Shown: positions 49,779-57,737 of the stretch, one piece after another
Layout of the letters: each line of letters opens with the position of its first letter
Position numbering within the stretch: the stretch's first letter is position 1
From: Candidatus Ozemobacteraceae bacterium
GTDB lineage: Bacteria; Muiribacteriota; Ozemobacteria; Ozemobacterales; Ozemobacteraceae
Assembly: GCA_035373905.1 (NCBI GenBank)
Contig: DAOSOK010000005.1
Coordinates: 1 to 64,000 of the forward strand
Length of the DNA stretch: 64,000 bases
Direction: 5' to 3'
The notes under the pieces: model-generated
Told to the model about the DNA's origin: nothing
The model's input: the letters and a program-made list of their open reading frames with translations, nothing else
The model's database searches: none
Program-made: the position numbers and the translations under genes

Positions 49779-51635
49779 TCAGCGCACGACGACGTTGTCG
49801 AGCCAGAGGGTGCCCGTCGCGGGGATCGCGCCCGCGAACTTGATGCCGATGCTTCTGACGAGGGCCTTTTCTTCCGGCTGGAGCTGATACACGGCCTTGA
49901 AGCCGGTCGCCTGCCAGAGATTCGGTTTCGTCATGAAACCGCGTTCGACGAGACGCCTGGAGAGGGGATTTCCCGCTTCATCGAGAAGTTCCACCAGGAG
50001 GCGGGCGCGTATCTCGCCCGAGCCGTTGAACTGGAACGAGCCCTGGAGTTGCTGCCCTTCCTTCAGTGAGGAAACGGGGATCGGCGGGAGTTCGACGGTC
50101 GTTTCGCCCGCGTCGGTTCCGGTGATGCGCAGGGAGGCGTAGCCGGTTTTCGGCTGGCCGAGATCGCGTGCCGCCTGGCCGGCCGGCGCGACGACGCCGC
50201 GCGGAACGCCGTTCCCGTCGCCATACTCGAAATCGCCGTTGTCGACGAGATTCTCGGTTTTGGGCGCCGTCGCACGGCGGAGGCGCAAATCGTCGAACCA
50301 GACCTGGCCCCTCGAGATCGGACCGTTCTGGAGCAGGACGCGGATGAACGCGGCGTCCTTCGGCAGGTTCGCGCCCGGGGCCCCGTTGCCGGAGAACGTG
50401 CCTTCGACGGCCTGCCATGAGGTCGAAACCGTGGCGCCCGAAAGCACGGGCCAGATAAAGCCGCGCAGGCGCTTTGCCTTATCGTATACCTCGGCGCCGA
50501 CGCTGACTTTCGCGGCGCCGTCGCTCGAACGCATCCAGCCCGACAGCACATACGCTTCGGACGGATTGACCGCGATCATCTCCGAGACGACCCGCACGGG
50601 CCGAAGATGGGACTCGGGGGTCAGGCAGAGCGAACCGCGGCCGGTGACAGCCTGTTCCCGGTCGAAGGCAACGTTCCCTTCCTTCACGGTCCAGGCGTCG
50701 GGCGTGCCTTTTTTCGCGAGGTCTGTCTCGAAACTGCTGTTCTGAAGCAGATTTTCCGGGGTGTCCGAGAGGATGTTGAACGAAAGCGTCAGATCGGCGG
50801 CGGCGAGCTGTGTCGCCGGAACGCCGGGCGCGGCTGAGAGGGCGGTGGAACTGCCGGGGGCCAGCGAGACGAGACGGCTCTTGGCCTTCTCGACGCGGTC
50901 CTGGGACGGCGGATGGGTGCTCAAATACTGCATGAGACCCTTTTCACCCTTGCCGAACTTCTGGACGAACTTTTCCCAGAGGACGACCTGACCGAGCGGA
51001 TTGAATCCGGCGTTCGTGAGGCGGGTCTGGCCGATCTCGTCGGCTTCGTACTCGTCGTCGCGCGAGAATTTGAGCATCGTGAGCGCCCCGACGACCTGGC
51101 CCCAGGTGTCGCGGTCGCGGCCGCTTTTCACAGCCTTCTGGAGCAGCAGCTGGAATGCCGCGTTCTGCCGCAGTTGCTTGAGGGAGTGACGCCGCTCGGC
51201 GTGGGCGAGCTCGTGAGCCAGTACCGCCGCCAGTTCGTCGTCCGAACCGATGAAATCGAGCATGCCTTTATAGATGTAGATGTTGCCTCCGGGAATGGCG
51301 AACGCGTTCACGGTGCTGTCGTTCAGAACCGTGATGTTGTAGTCGAAGCCCCTGTCGCGGAACTGGCCCTTGACGCGATCGAACACCGAGCCGACCCAGC
51401 GATTGGCCTCGGGATCCTTGTATTTCTTGCTGGTCAGATTGATGAACCATTTCATTTCCTGCCCGACCCGCTTCTCGGCTTTCGTGTCGCCCGTCAACCA
51501 CAGCATCATGTTCACCTGCTCGTACGTCTGGTATGCCTTGAGCAGGTCGCCGAGAATATTGCGGGCTTCCGCTGCGAAGGGGGTTCCGAACAGAAGCGAA
51601 GCCGCAAGCGCCGCTTTCAATGTAAACCGTTTCAT
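49779..51635 (-). CDS. Exported M48-family metallopeptidase with carbohydrate-binding-like domains
   Basis: A 618-residue exported protein. After a signal peptide (to about residue 23) comes an M48 (BepA/Oma1-like) peptidase domain with H-E-L-A-H (in V-L-A-H-E-L-A-H-A-E), a zinc site typical of periplasmic quality-control peptidases. From about residue 295 two beta-sandwich modules follow, each beginning N-x-[SG]-[SD]-F-E (about 297 and 467) and ending V-W-F-D-D-L-R-L or L-W-L-D-N-V-V-V, the pattern of carbohydrate-binding (CBM_4_9-type) domains. ATG 51635 follows AAAGGAG. The target could be envelope proteins or glycans. Confidence 0.85.
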   Translation of the reverse strand: MKRFTLKAALAASLLFGTPFAAEARNILGDLLKAYQTYEQVNMMLWLTGDTKAEKRVGQEMKWFINLTSKKYKDPEANRWVGSVFDRVKGQFRDRGFDYNITVLNDSTVNAFAIPGGNIYIYKGMLDFIGSDDELAAVLAHELAHAERRHSLKQLRQNAAFQLLLQKAVKSGRDRDTWGQVVGALTMLKFSRDDEYEADEIGQTRLTNAGFNPLGQVVLWEKFVQKFGKGEKGLMQYLSTHPPSQDRVEKAKSRLVSLAPGSSTALSAAPGVPATQLAAADLTLSFNILSDTPENLLQNSSFETDLAKKGTPDAWTVKEGNVAFDREQAVTGRGSLCLTPESHLRPVRVVSEMIAVNPSEAYVLSGWMRSSDGAAKVSVGAEVYDKAKRLRGFIWPVLSGATVSTSWQAVEGTFSGNGAPGANLPKDAAFIRVLLQNGPISRGQVWFDDLRLRRATAPKTENLVDNGDFEYGDGNGVPRGVVAPAGQAARDLGQPKTGYASLRITGTDAGETTVELPPIPVSSLKEGQQLQGSFQFNGSGEIRARLLVELLDEAGNPLSRRLVERGFMTKPNLWQATGFKAVYQLQPEEKALVRSIGIKFAGAIPATGTLWLDNVVVR

Positions 51636-51801
51636 ATACAACTCCTTTGAGCCGTGGCTGCTCTGGCAGCGAGGAATGACCTCCCTATTATCCGACACCC
51701 CCTTGGCGCCTGTAAAGAGTCCCCGAGCGGTCCGCCCGGAAGGGTCACTTCATGCAACGCACCGGTGGGCCATCAGATTGACGAAAAAAAGGCTTCGGTT
51801 C

Positions 51802-52254
51802 TCACGGACTCCGGGGACGGCGTTTCATGATCACGGTGTCGATGCCGGCCAGGTTTTTTCCGGCAGCCTCGGCATCGGTGAAGCCGAAGTCGGTGAAGAG
51901 CGCACGGGCGCTCGTTCCGGATGCGATCCCTGCGGCAAACGTCTGCACGAGGATCTCCGCCGTCGAATCGAGTTCCCGCATCGCCGTTTCCATCAACAGG
52001 CGCCCGATCCCCCTGCCGCGACAGGCTGAGGAGACGGCCAGCCAAGCAATCTCGTTCCTTTGACGATTGAGCGCGATGATGCCGCCGATCGTTCCTCCTT
52101 CGGTTTCGCCGCAGAAGGCGCTCTCGTCGAGAATGACCTGCCGGATGCCGTTGCGAAAATCGTCGCTGTCCGCCATGGGGCCGAACAGCGGCTCCACCTC
52201 GCGCGCCAGCTCCAGCCACGCGGGAATGTCCCCGGGTTTCACCAAGCGTATCAC
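51802..52254 (-). CDS. GNAT-family N-acetyltransferase
   Basis: A 150-residue acetyltransferase of the GNAT fold. The acetyl-CoA motif is R-G-R-G-I-G-R-L-L (about residues 78-86), after a beta strand W-L-A-V. It begins at GTG 52254 with AAAAGGATT about 6 bases upstream. A GNAT substrate cannot be assigned. It lies 37 bases downstream of rsgA on the same strand and may be co-transcribed with it. Confidence 0.85.
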   Translation of the reverse strand: MIRLVKPGDIPAWLELAREVEPLFGPMADSDDFRNGIRQVILDESAFCGETEGGTIGGIIALNRQRNEIAWLAVSSACRGRGIGRLLMETAMRELDSTAEILVQTFAAGIASGTSARALFTDFGFTDAEAAGKNLAGIDTVIMKRRPRSP

Positions 52255-52291
52255 GCCAGAATCCTTTTCAAAACGTTCGACGGCGGGCCGT

Positions 52292-53362
52292 TCATTTGTC
52301 CCTGAATGACTTCTTGGCGGTTTTCAGAAATTTGCCGAAGTCGCGGTCTTTCTTGCGTTTTTCGGCGTGGGAGAGTTGATGGAACTCCGACTCGTGGCAC
52401 AGCTTTCTATAGTTATCGAAATGCTCGCTGCTGAGATTGCCCGATTGAACGGCTTCGCGAACGGCGCAGCCGGGCTCGCCCGTGTGGGTGCAGTTCCGGT
52501 ACCGGCAGCCGGAGGAAAGGCTCGCGATGTCGGAATACCCGCTCTCGATGCCGTTTTCCGCGCTGCAAACGCCGAACTCGCGCATGCCGGGGTTGTCGAT
52601 GACCAGCGCACCGCCGTCGAGACGGATCAGCTCGCGCCGGACCGTCGTGTGGCGGCCCTCGCCCGTTCCGCTCACGGCCTTGGTCTCCTGCCTGCCGCGG
52701 CCGACGAGGTGGTTGATCAGGGTGCTCTTGCCCACGCCGGACGAGCCGACGAAACAGTAGGTTCTTCCGGGTTCGAGCAGCTGCTCGAGGGCTGCGAGGC
52801 CATCCCCCGTCATGTTGCTCAGTGTCGAAACCGGGGCGGTGATACCGGCGGCACGGATGTGCGCCAGCTGGCCGGCCAGGATGTCCGGGCCGACGAGATC
52901 GGTCTTGGTGAGCAGGATGTGCGGGACGGCCCCGCCGTCCATCACCATGACGAGGTAGCGCTCCAGCCGGTTGAGATTGAAGTCGTAGTGGCAGGACTGG
53001 ACGATCACGGCGCAGTCGATGTTCGCGGCGATCATCTGGGAGTCGCCCCCGGAGCCTGCCGCCCGCCGGCGAAGCGCAGTCCTGCGCTCGAGCAGGGCAT
53101 GGATCATGCCGAAGTCATCGTTTGGCTGTCGTTCCAGACAGACCCAGTCGCCCACGCACGGATGCTCGTGGGGCAGAGGATGCCGGTGCAGAAAGCTTCC
53201 CGACAGCTTCGCGCGGAAAGGGCCCGCCGGGTCGACGAGCAGCAGCTGCTCGCGATCGACCGCCGCCACACGGGCTATCGCCATCGTCGGCTTGCCTGCC
53301 GCTTGCGTTTCAAACCAGTCGCTCCACCCGAGAATCTTCAACTCGTCGTGATTCGTGCTCAT
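52292..53362 (-). CDS. rsgA: Ribosome small subunit-dependent GTPase RsgA
   Basis: A 356-residue circularly permuted GTPase with an N-terminal OB-like domain. Motifs in the permuted order: T-K-T-D (G4), then G-S-S-G-V-G-K-S-T (Walker A/G1) and D-N-P-G-M (G3), followed by the RsgA zinc motif with C-R-Y-R-N-C-T-H and a later C. RsgA matures the 30S subunit. Length and domain order match the family. The ribosome binding site is weak. Confidence 0.92.
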   Translation of the reverse strand: MSTNHDELKILGWSDWFETQAAGKPTMAIARVAAVDREQLLLVDPAGPFRAKLSGSFLHRHPLPHEHPCVGDWVCLERQPNDDFGMIHALLERRTALRRRAAGSGGDSQMIAANIDCAVIVQSCHYDFNLNRLERYLVMVMDGGAVPHILLTKTDLVGPDILAGQLAHIRAAGITAPVSTLSNMTGDGLAALEQLLEPGRTYCFVGSSGVGKSTLINHLVGRGRQETKAVSGTGEGRHTTVRRELIRLDGGALVIDNPGMREFGVCSAENGIESGYSDIASLSSGCRYRNCTHTGEPGCAVREAVQSGNLSSEHFDNYRKLCHESEFHQLSHAEKRKKDRDFGKFLKTAKKSFRDK

Positions 53363-53501
53363 CTGTCTCGTTCTATCGCTTGCCGCAATCGTTCCTGGAA
53401 AGGATCGCCGTGGATTTGATTCAGTATATCACTCGCCGTCAAGCAAATCCCAGTCAGGGCCGCGGGGATCAGAAATTCACACGTTGAATGCGGAAGCGGG
53501 T

Positions 53502-53672
53502 TTATTGAGTCCTGCATATCAAAAACCAGCTTCGTGTCTCCGTTCGTGCTGAGCTTGTCGAAGCACGAACAGCCACTTGCCGATGGTTCCTCATTTCGCT
53601 CTTCGACAGGCTCAGGGCGAACGGTTGGTTCTCATTCTGCAGGACTCAATAACATATGAGACGAGTAGTAAA
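53502..53672. repeat. Interspersed palindromic repeat, copy 4, with 15-base inverted terminal repeats
   Basis: The core palindrome is at 53541-53569 (GTTCGTGCTGAGCTTGTCG then AAGCACGAA), with the second arm near 53600-53621 (CTTCGACAGGCTCAGGGCGA). The block is bounded by a perfect 15-base inverted repeat, TTATTGAGTCCTGCA (53502-53516) and TGCAGGACTCAATAA (53638-53652), followed by AACATATGAGACGAGTA as in copy 3. No gene is present in it. It is the largest element in the 584-base gap between rsgA and the riboswitch. Confidence 0.75.
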
Positions 53673-53800
53673 GCCATGTTGCTACCACCTTCCGGAGAAG
53701 AGCATGATGAGATGCTTTTGAACCACGGCCCGGCAAAAAAGAACGTCGGAAAACGGTATCAGACTGCTGAGTGAGAAGTGCTGGTTGGGGTGCGTCGATC

Positions 53801-53829
53801 TTGATTCGGCGAGCCCTTTTTGCTAGACT
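53801..53829 (+). promoter_or_regulatory. Promoter of the fluoride-riboswitch transcript
   Basis: TTGATT (53801-53806), 17 bases, then TAGACT (53824-53829) preceded by TG (extended -10). Transcription would start near 53836, just ahead of the aptamer. Confidence 0.75.
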
Positions 53830-53840
53830 TGCTTACCCGC

Positions 53841-53912
53841 GCGGGGATGGAGTTCCCCGATAACCGCCTTGAACGGCTAATGACTCCTGGTGGCTTGATG
53901 ACCACCGGGAGT
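53841..53912 (+). promoter_or_regulatory. Fluoride (crcB-type) riboswitch
   Basis: The aptamer matches the crcB motif closely: GGGG-AUGGAGUU-CCCC (53843-53858), a second stem GCC...GGC (53866-53877) within AUAACCGCC...GGCUAAUGACUCC, and CUCC (53884-53887) that can pair with GGAG (53849-53852) as the pseudoknot. The same CUCC also begins the terminator stem that follows, so the folded, fluoride-bound aptamer would stop the terminator forming. It precedes a P-type H+-ATPase gene. Compare the Bacillus cereus aptamer, which shares AUGGAGUU and the AAUGACUCC segment. Confidence 0.9.
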
Positions 53913-53917
53913 TTTTT
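53883..53917 (+). terminator. Riboswitch-controlled intrinsic terminator
   Basis: ACTCCTGGTGG (53883-53893) pairs with CCACCGGGAGT (53902-53912), one wobble, followed by a run of T (53912-53917). It is the expression platform of the fluoride riboswitch, 30 bases ahead of the ATPase ATG. Confidence 0.9.
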
Positions 53918-53946
53918 CGTTTTGGGCCGAAAGGTGAGGTGTTGCT

Positions 53947-56367
53947 ATGAGTTTTGAGAACGATTCCATCCCTGAAAAGTTCGCTGAAAGCACGGAAGGT
54001 CAGAAACCCGGGGAAATGTCTATCGATTCTGAGGAGGGGCTCTCCGATGCGGAGGCGCAAACACGCCTGGCCCGGGCTGGTTTCAACGAAATCCGGGAGG
54101 AGCCGGCCGGTCTTCTTCAAGGGATTCTGAAGCGCCTCTGGGGCCCAATTCCCTGGATGCTCGAAGCCGCACTCGTTTTTGAGGTGGCCCTGGGAAAAGT
54201 GGCCGGCCCGGCCTTGATCGCCGTCTGGCTGCTTTTCAGCGCGATTCTCGGAGGAATCCAGGAGCGTCGCGCCCGGAACGCGCTGGACCTCCTTCGCAGC
54301 CGCCTGGAAGTAAACTCCCGGGTTCGCCGCACGGGACAGTGGCGGCTTCTGCCTGCTCGGGAGATCGTTCCCGGCGACCTCGTTCACGTCAGGATGGGGG
54401 ATATCGTCCCTGCCGACATGAAGATCCGGAACGGTACCGTGGAGGTCGATCAGTCCGCACTGACGGGTGAATCCGGCGCTGTTCCCCGTTCATCCGGTGA
54501 GACAATTTACTCGGCGTCCACCGTCCGTCGCGGCGAAGCTTCCGGAACGGTCATTGCAACAGGAATCCACACCTACTTTGGACATGCAGCGGAGTTGGTT
54601 CGGACCGCCAGCCCGGCAGGTCACCTCGACAAGCTCCTTTTCACCGTGGTCCGGTATCTGGTAAGCATCGATGCCGTTCTGGCCGCGATTCTCGTCGCGG
54701 CAGTCCTTTGGAGCGGGTCTCCCTTGCTTCCGCTTCTGCCCTTTTTCATGGTTCTCGTGATTGCAACGGTTCCGGTGACGATGCCTGCCGCCTTCACAGT
54801 TGCCAATGCGGTTGAGGCGCGTGCGTTGGTGGATGAGGGCGTTCTCGTGACCGGATTGTCGGCCCTTCAGGAAGCGGCGACCATGGACGTTCTTTGCATC
54901 GACAAGACCGGCACGCTGACGAAAAACAAGGAAAGCCTCGCTACCGTCCTCCCTTTCACCGGTGAGTCTGAAAACGAAATTCTTGCCTGGGCCGCCGCCG
55001 CCTGCCATGAAGCGTCCCAGGGGGCCATCGAACGGGCCATCCTCGAAGTGGTCAAAGCCCGGTCGATCCCCTCGCTGACCCGGACGAAGTTCGTCCCGTT
55101 CGAGCCTGCGAACAAGTGCTCCGAGGCGTTTGTCGACAGGGATGGACAGACGATCCACGTGATACTGGGCTCTCCTCTGGTGATTCAAAAACGTTCGAAG
55201 CCGGAGTCCGAACTCCAGGAAAAGATCGACGCTCTGGCCGCCTCCGGTGCCCGCGTCCTCGCAGTGGCGGCTGGCCCCGCAGGTCACCTGGTCGTGCGGG
55301 GCCTCCTGTCGTTGGCCGATTCGCTTCGTGACGATGCGGCGGTACTGGTAGACACCCTCCGCCAGCTTGGCCTCAAGGTGATCATGGTTACCGGGGATAC
55401 CAGAGCTACTGCCCAGGCGGTCAGTCATGCCGTCGGCCTCGGAGACCGTTTCGGCCTTGCGGAAGATGCCGTGAACAAGCCGCTCGAATACGATGGCTTC
55501 GCCAATTTCTATCCCGAGGAAAAATTCCGTCTGGTACAAGCCCTTCAGCGTTCCGGCCGGATCGCGGGAATGACCGGGGACGGCGTGAATGACGCCCCCG
55601 CGCTGAAACAGGCGGAAGTCGGCATCGCCGTTCAATCGGCCTCGGATGTTGCCAAGGCTTCCGCGCAGATCGTTCTGACGGTTCCCGGGCTGCAAGGCAT
55701 CGTTTCGGTGGTTTCGGGTGGCCGGCGGGTGTACAGGCGCATGCTGACCTGGACGATCACGAAGATCTCCCGAACGGTGGAACTCGCGGCACTGCTGACC
55801 TTTGGCTATATCGCCACCGGGTTCTTCGTGACCCCTCTGGAATTGATCGCCGTGATCGTTGTCCTGAACGATATCGTGACGATTACATTAGCGACCGACC
55901 GGGTTCATGGCTCTTCCACCCCCCGGCAATGGAACGTCCGGGAAATCGCCAAGATCGGTGGGGTTCTTGCCGGAGGGTGGCTGATCCTCGGATTCGCCCT
56001 TCTGTGGGTAGCGATGAACGTTCTGAAACTGCCCACTCCCCAGGTCCAGACCCTGGTTTTCGTCTTCCTCATGTATTCCGCGCAAACAACGATTTACATC
56101 AACCGCGTTCCGGGGCGATTCTGGTCGGAGGCCCCCAGTCTCTTCGTCGCCGTCGCAACGATTGGCAATGCCGTCTTGGCATCCATCCTGGCTGCTTGTG
56201 GCATTCTCATGGCTCCGGTTCCTCTCAGTCTGCTGGGGGGAACCTTTGGTGCCGTCATGGGCGCCACCGTCCTGCTCGACCAGATAAAGATCTCGGTGTT
56301 CCAAAAGACGGGGCTTCTGGGAAATCCTGAGCCTTCGGACGGAGGTTTCCAGCAACGTAGCCATTGA
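53947..56367 (+). CDS. P-type plasma-membrane H+-ATPase (P3A)
   Basis: An 806-residue P-type ATPase. Actuator motif T-G-E-S (from about 173), phosphorylation motif D-K-T-G-T with Asp319, and the hinge G-D-G-V-N-D (about 544-549). In the membrane domain L-N-D-x-x-T-I-x-x-x-x-D-R-V, then S-T-P-x-x-W and G-G (Asp642 in L-N-D) match the proton-binding Asp and following segment of PMA1/AHA-type pumps. It would export H+ across the inner membrane. Transcription is gated by the fluoride riboswitch directly upstream. No autoinhibitory C-terminal extension is seen, the normal case for bacterial members. Confidence 0.93.
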   Translation: MSFENDSIPEKFAESTEGQKPGEMSIDSEEGLSDAEAQTRLARAGFNEIREEPAGLLQGILKRLWGPIPWMLEAALVFEVALGKVAGPALIAVWLLFSAILGGIQERRARNALDLLRSRLEVNSRVRRTGQWRLLPAREIVPGDLVHVRMGDIVPADMKIRNGTVEVDQSALTGESGAVPRSSGETIYSASTVRRGEASGTVIATGIHTYFGHAAELVRTASPAGHLDKLLFTVVRYLVSIDAVLAAILVAAVLWSGSPLLPLLPFFMVLVIATVPVTMPAAFTVANAVEARALVDEGVLVTGLSALQEAATMDVLCIDKTGTLTKNKESLATVLPFTGESENEILAWAAAACHEASQGAIERAILEVVKARSIPSLTRTKFVPFEPANKCSEAFVDRDGQTIHVILGSPLVIQKRSKPESELQEKIDALAASGARVLAVAAGPAGHLVVRGLLSLADSLRDDAAVLVDTLRQLGLKVIMVTGDTRATAQAVSHAVGLGDRFGLAEDAVNKPLEYDGFANFYPEEKFRLVQALQRSGRIAGMTGDGVNDAPALKQAEVGIAVQSASDVAKASAQIVLTVPGLQGIVSVVSGGRRVYRRMLTWTITKISRTVELAALLTFGYIATGFFVTPLELIAVIVVLNDIVTITLATDRVHGSSTPRQWNVREIAKIGGVLAGGWLILGFALLWVAMNVLKLPTPQVQTLVFVFLMYSAQTTIYINRVPGRFWSEAPSLFVAVATIGNAVLASILAACGILMAPVPLSLLGGTFGAVMGATVLLDQIKISVFQKTGLLGNPEPSDGGFQQRSH

Positions 56368-56483
56368 GGCTGTTTTCAGACGATCGAGCCCCGGGAAATG
56401 AAGGATGCCGGGCGGTGATAATGTTTCTTCGAATATATATCTTTGAGATTATACTCTGGACTGCTTCGTCAACGTTCGAAAAG

Positions 56484-57737
56484 CTACGAAACCCGTAGAA
56501 ACCATTCCTGGAGAGCCGTAGACCGGCCGATCAGTGCGGCAGATGAGAAACCGGCCGCGTGAAGATCGGCCAGGGCCGGCTCGGCGACGTCGGGGGAGAT
56601 CAGCATCAGCAGACCTCCCGAGGTTTGCGGGTCGAGGGTGAGCATGCGATCGGCCTGGGAAACTCCGCCGTCGAAGACGGCTGCTTTCTCGACATACGCC
56701 TGGTTCCGGAATACGCCTCCGGGGATGCAGCCGAGTTCGAGCAATGCGCGCGCGCCCGGCAGCGCCGGCAGTCGGGCTGCCTCGAACTCGAGTGTGATGC
56801 GGCTGGCGCGGGCGATATGAAGCGCGTGGCCGAGCAGGCCAAAGCCTGTGACGTCGGTGGCGCAGGTCACGCCGTATTTCTGCATGATCTCTGCCCCGGC
56901 CCCGTTGAGTTGTTTCATCGACTTGAGCGCCGTGCGGTACTGGGCAGGCTCGGCTTCTCCGACCCGCTGACCCGCCACCAGAACGCCGGTTCCCAGCGGT
57001 TTTGTGAGAATCAACGCCTGACCCGGTCGTCCTTTGGAATTGGCGATCACGCGCGAGGGGTGAACCACGCCGGTAACGGCCAGCCCGTATTTCGGCGGCG
57101 AATCGGCGATCGTATGACCGCCGACGATCACGCCGCCGGCTTCGACGACCTTCTCCTGCCCGCCTCGCAGGATCTCGCCAAGCACCTCCATGGGAATGCC
57201 GGCCGCGGGAAACATGACCAGATTCATGGCCGTCAGCACCTGGCCGCCCATGGCGAAAACGTCGCTCATGGCGTTGGTGGCGGCAATCTGGCCAAATTCA
57301 TACGCATCTGAACAGATCGGCGGGAAAAAATCGGTCGTTTCGATCAGCGCGATATCGTCGCTGACCTGGAAAACACCGGCATCATCACAAGTGTCGAGGC
57401 CGACCAGCAGTCGCCGGTCAGAAGGGGCGGGGAAGCGGCGTAACGCCTCGACCAGCAGATCGGGAGCCAGTTTCGCCGAGCAACCGCCTTCCCTGACGGT
57501 GGTGAGCAGATCGAACGACACGCCGTCGCTTTGCGAACGTGCCTGGATTCCCAGTGATGCGATAATCTCGAGAGCCCGCTGCGTATCGGCCTCTCCGAGT
57601 TGCAGGCACATGCCGCAATCGGAGGCGATATATTTCGGCGTGGCGATCACCTGGAGGGCGAGATTGGCCCGGCGGCAGGCCTCCTCGGCCTTGATGACCT
57701 CGCGGGTGTTGCGGAACAGCAGCAGGACGGTTTTCAT
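56484..57737 (-). CDS. selD: Selenophosphate synthase SelD with N-terminal DUF3343-like domain
   Basis: A 417-residue protein. Residues about 1-65 match a DUF3343-like (putative selenium/sulfur carrier) domain, with C-G-M-C-L. The rest is SelD, which makes selenophosphate from selenide and ATP. It shows E-G-G-C-S-A-K-L with the catalytic Cys, then V-G-L-D-T-C-D-D-A-G, D-F-F-P-P-I and D-V-T-G-F-G-L-L-G-H, all typical. There is no selenocysteine. It overlaps the cysteine desulfurase-like gene by 4 bases. No SelA/SelB is in this window, so selenium probably goes to the molybdenum hydroxylase. The carrier-synthase fusion could pass selenium straight to the active site. Confidence 0.92.
   Translation of the reverse strand: MKTVLLLFRNTREVIKAEEACRRANLALQVIATPKYIASDCGMCLQLGEADTQRALEIIASLGIQARSQSDGVSFDLLTTVREGGCSAKLAPDLLVEALRRFPAPSDRRLLVGLDTCDDAGVFQVSDDIALIETTDFFPPICSDAYEFGQIAATNAMSDVFAMGGQVLTAMNLVMFPAAGIPMEVLGEILRGGQEKVVEAGGVIVGGHTIADSPPKYGLAVTGVVHPSRVIANSKGRPGQALILTKPLGTGVLVAGQRVGEAEPAQYRTALKSMKQLNGAGAEIMQKYGVTCATDVTGFGLLGHALHIARASRITLEFEAARLPALPGARALLELGCIPGGVFRNQAYVEKAAVFDGGVSQADRMLTLDPQTSGGLLMLISPDVAEPALADLHAAGFSSAALIGRSTALQEWFLRVS

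Noticed and set aside
56484..57737. Selenocysteine in SelD or the hydroxylase
   Set aside because: No in-frame TGA occurs in these frames. SelD has Cys at the active-site position and the hydroxylase would hold labile selenium.
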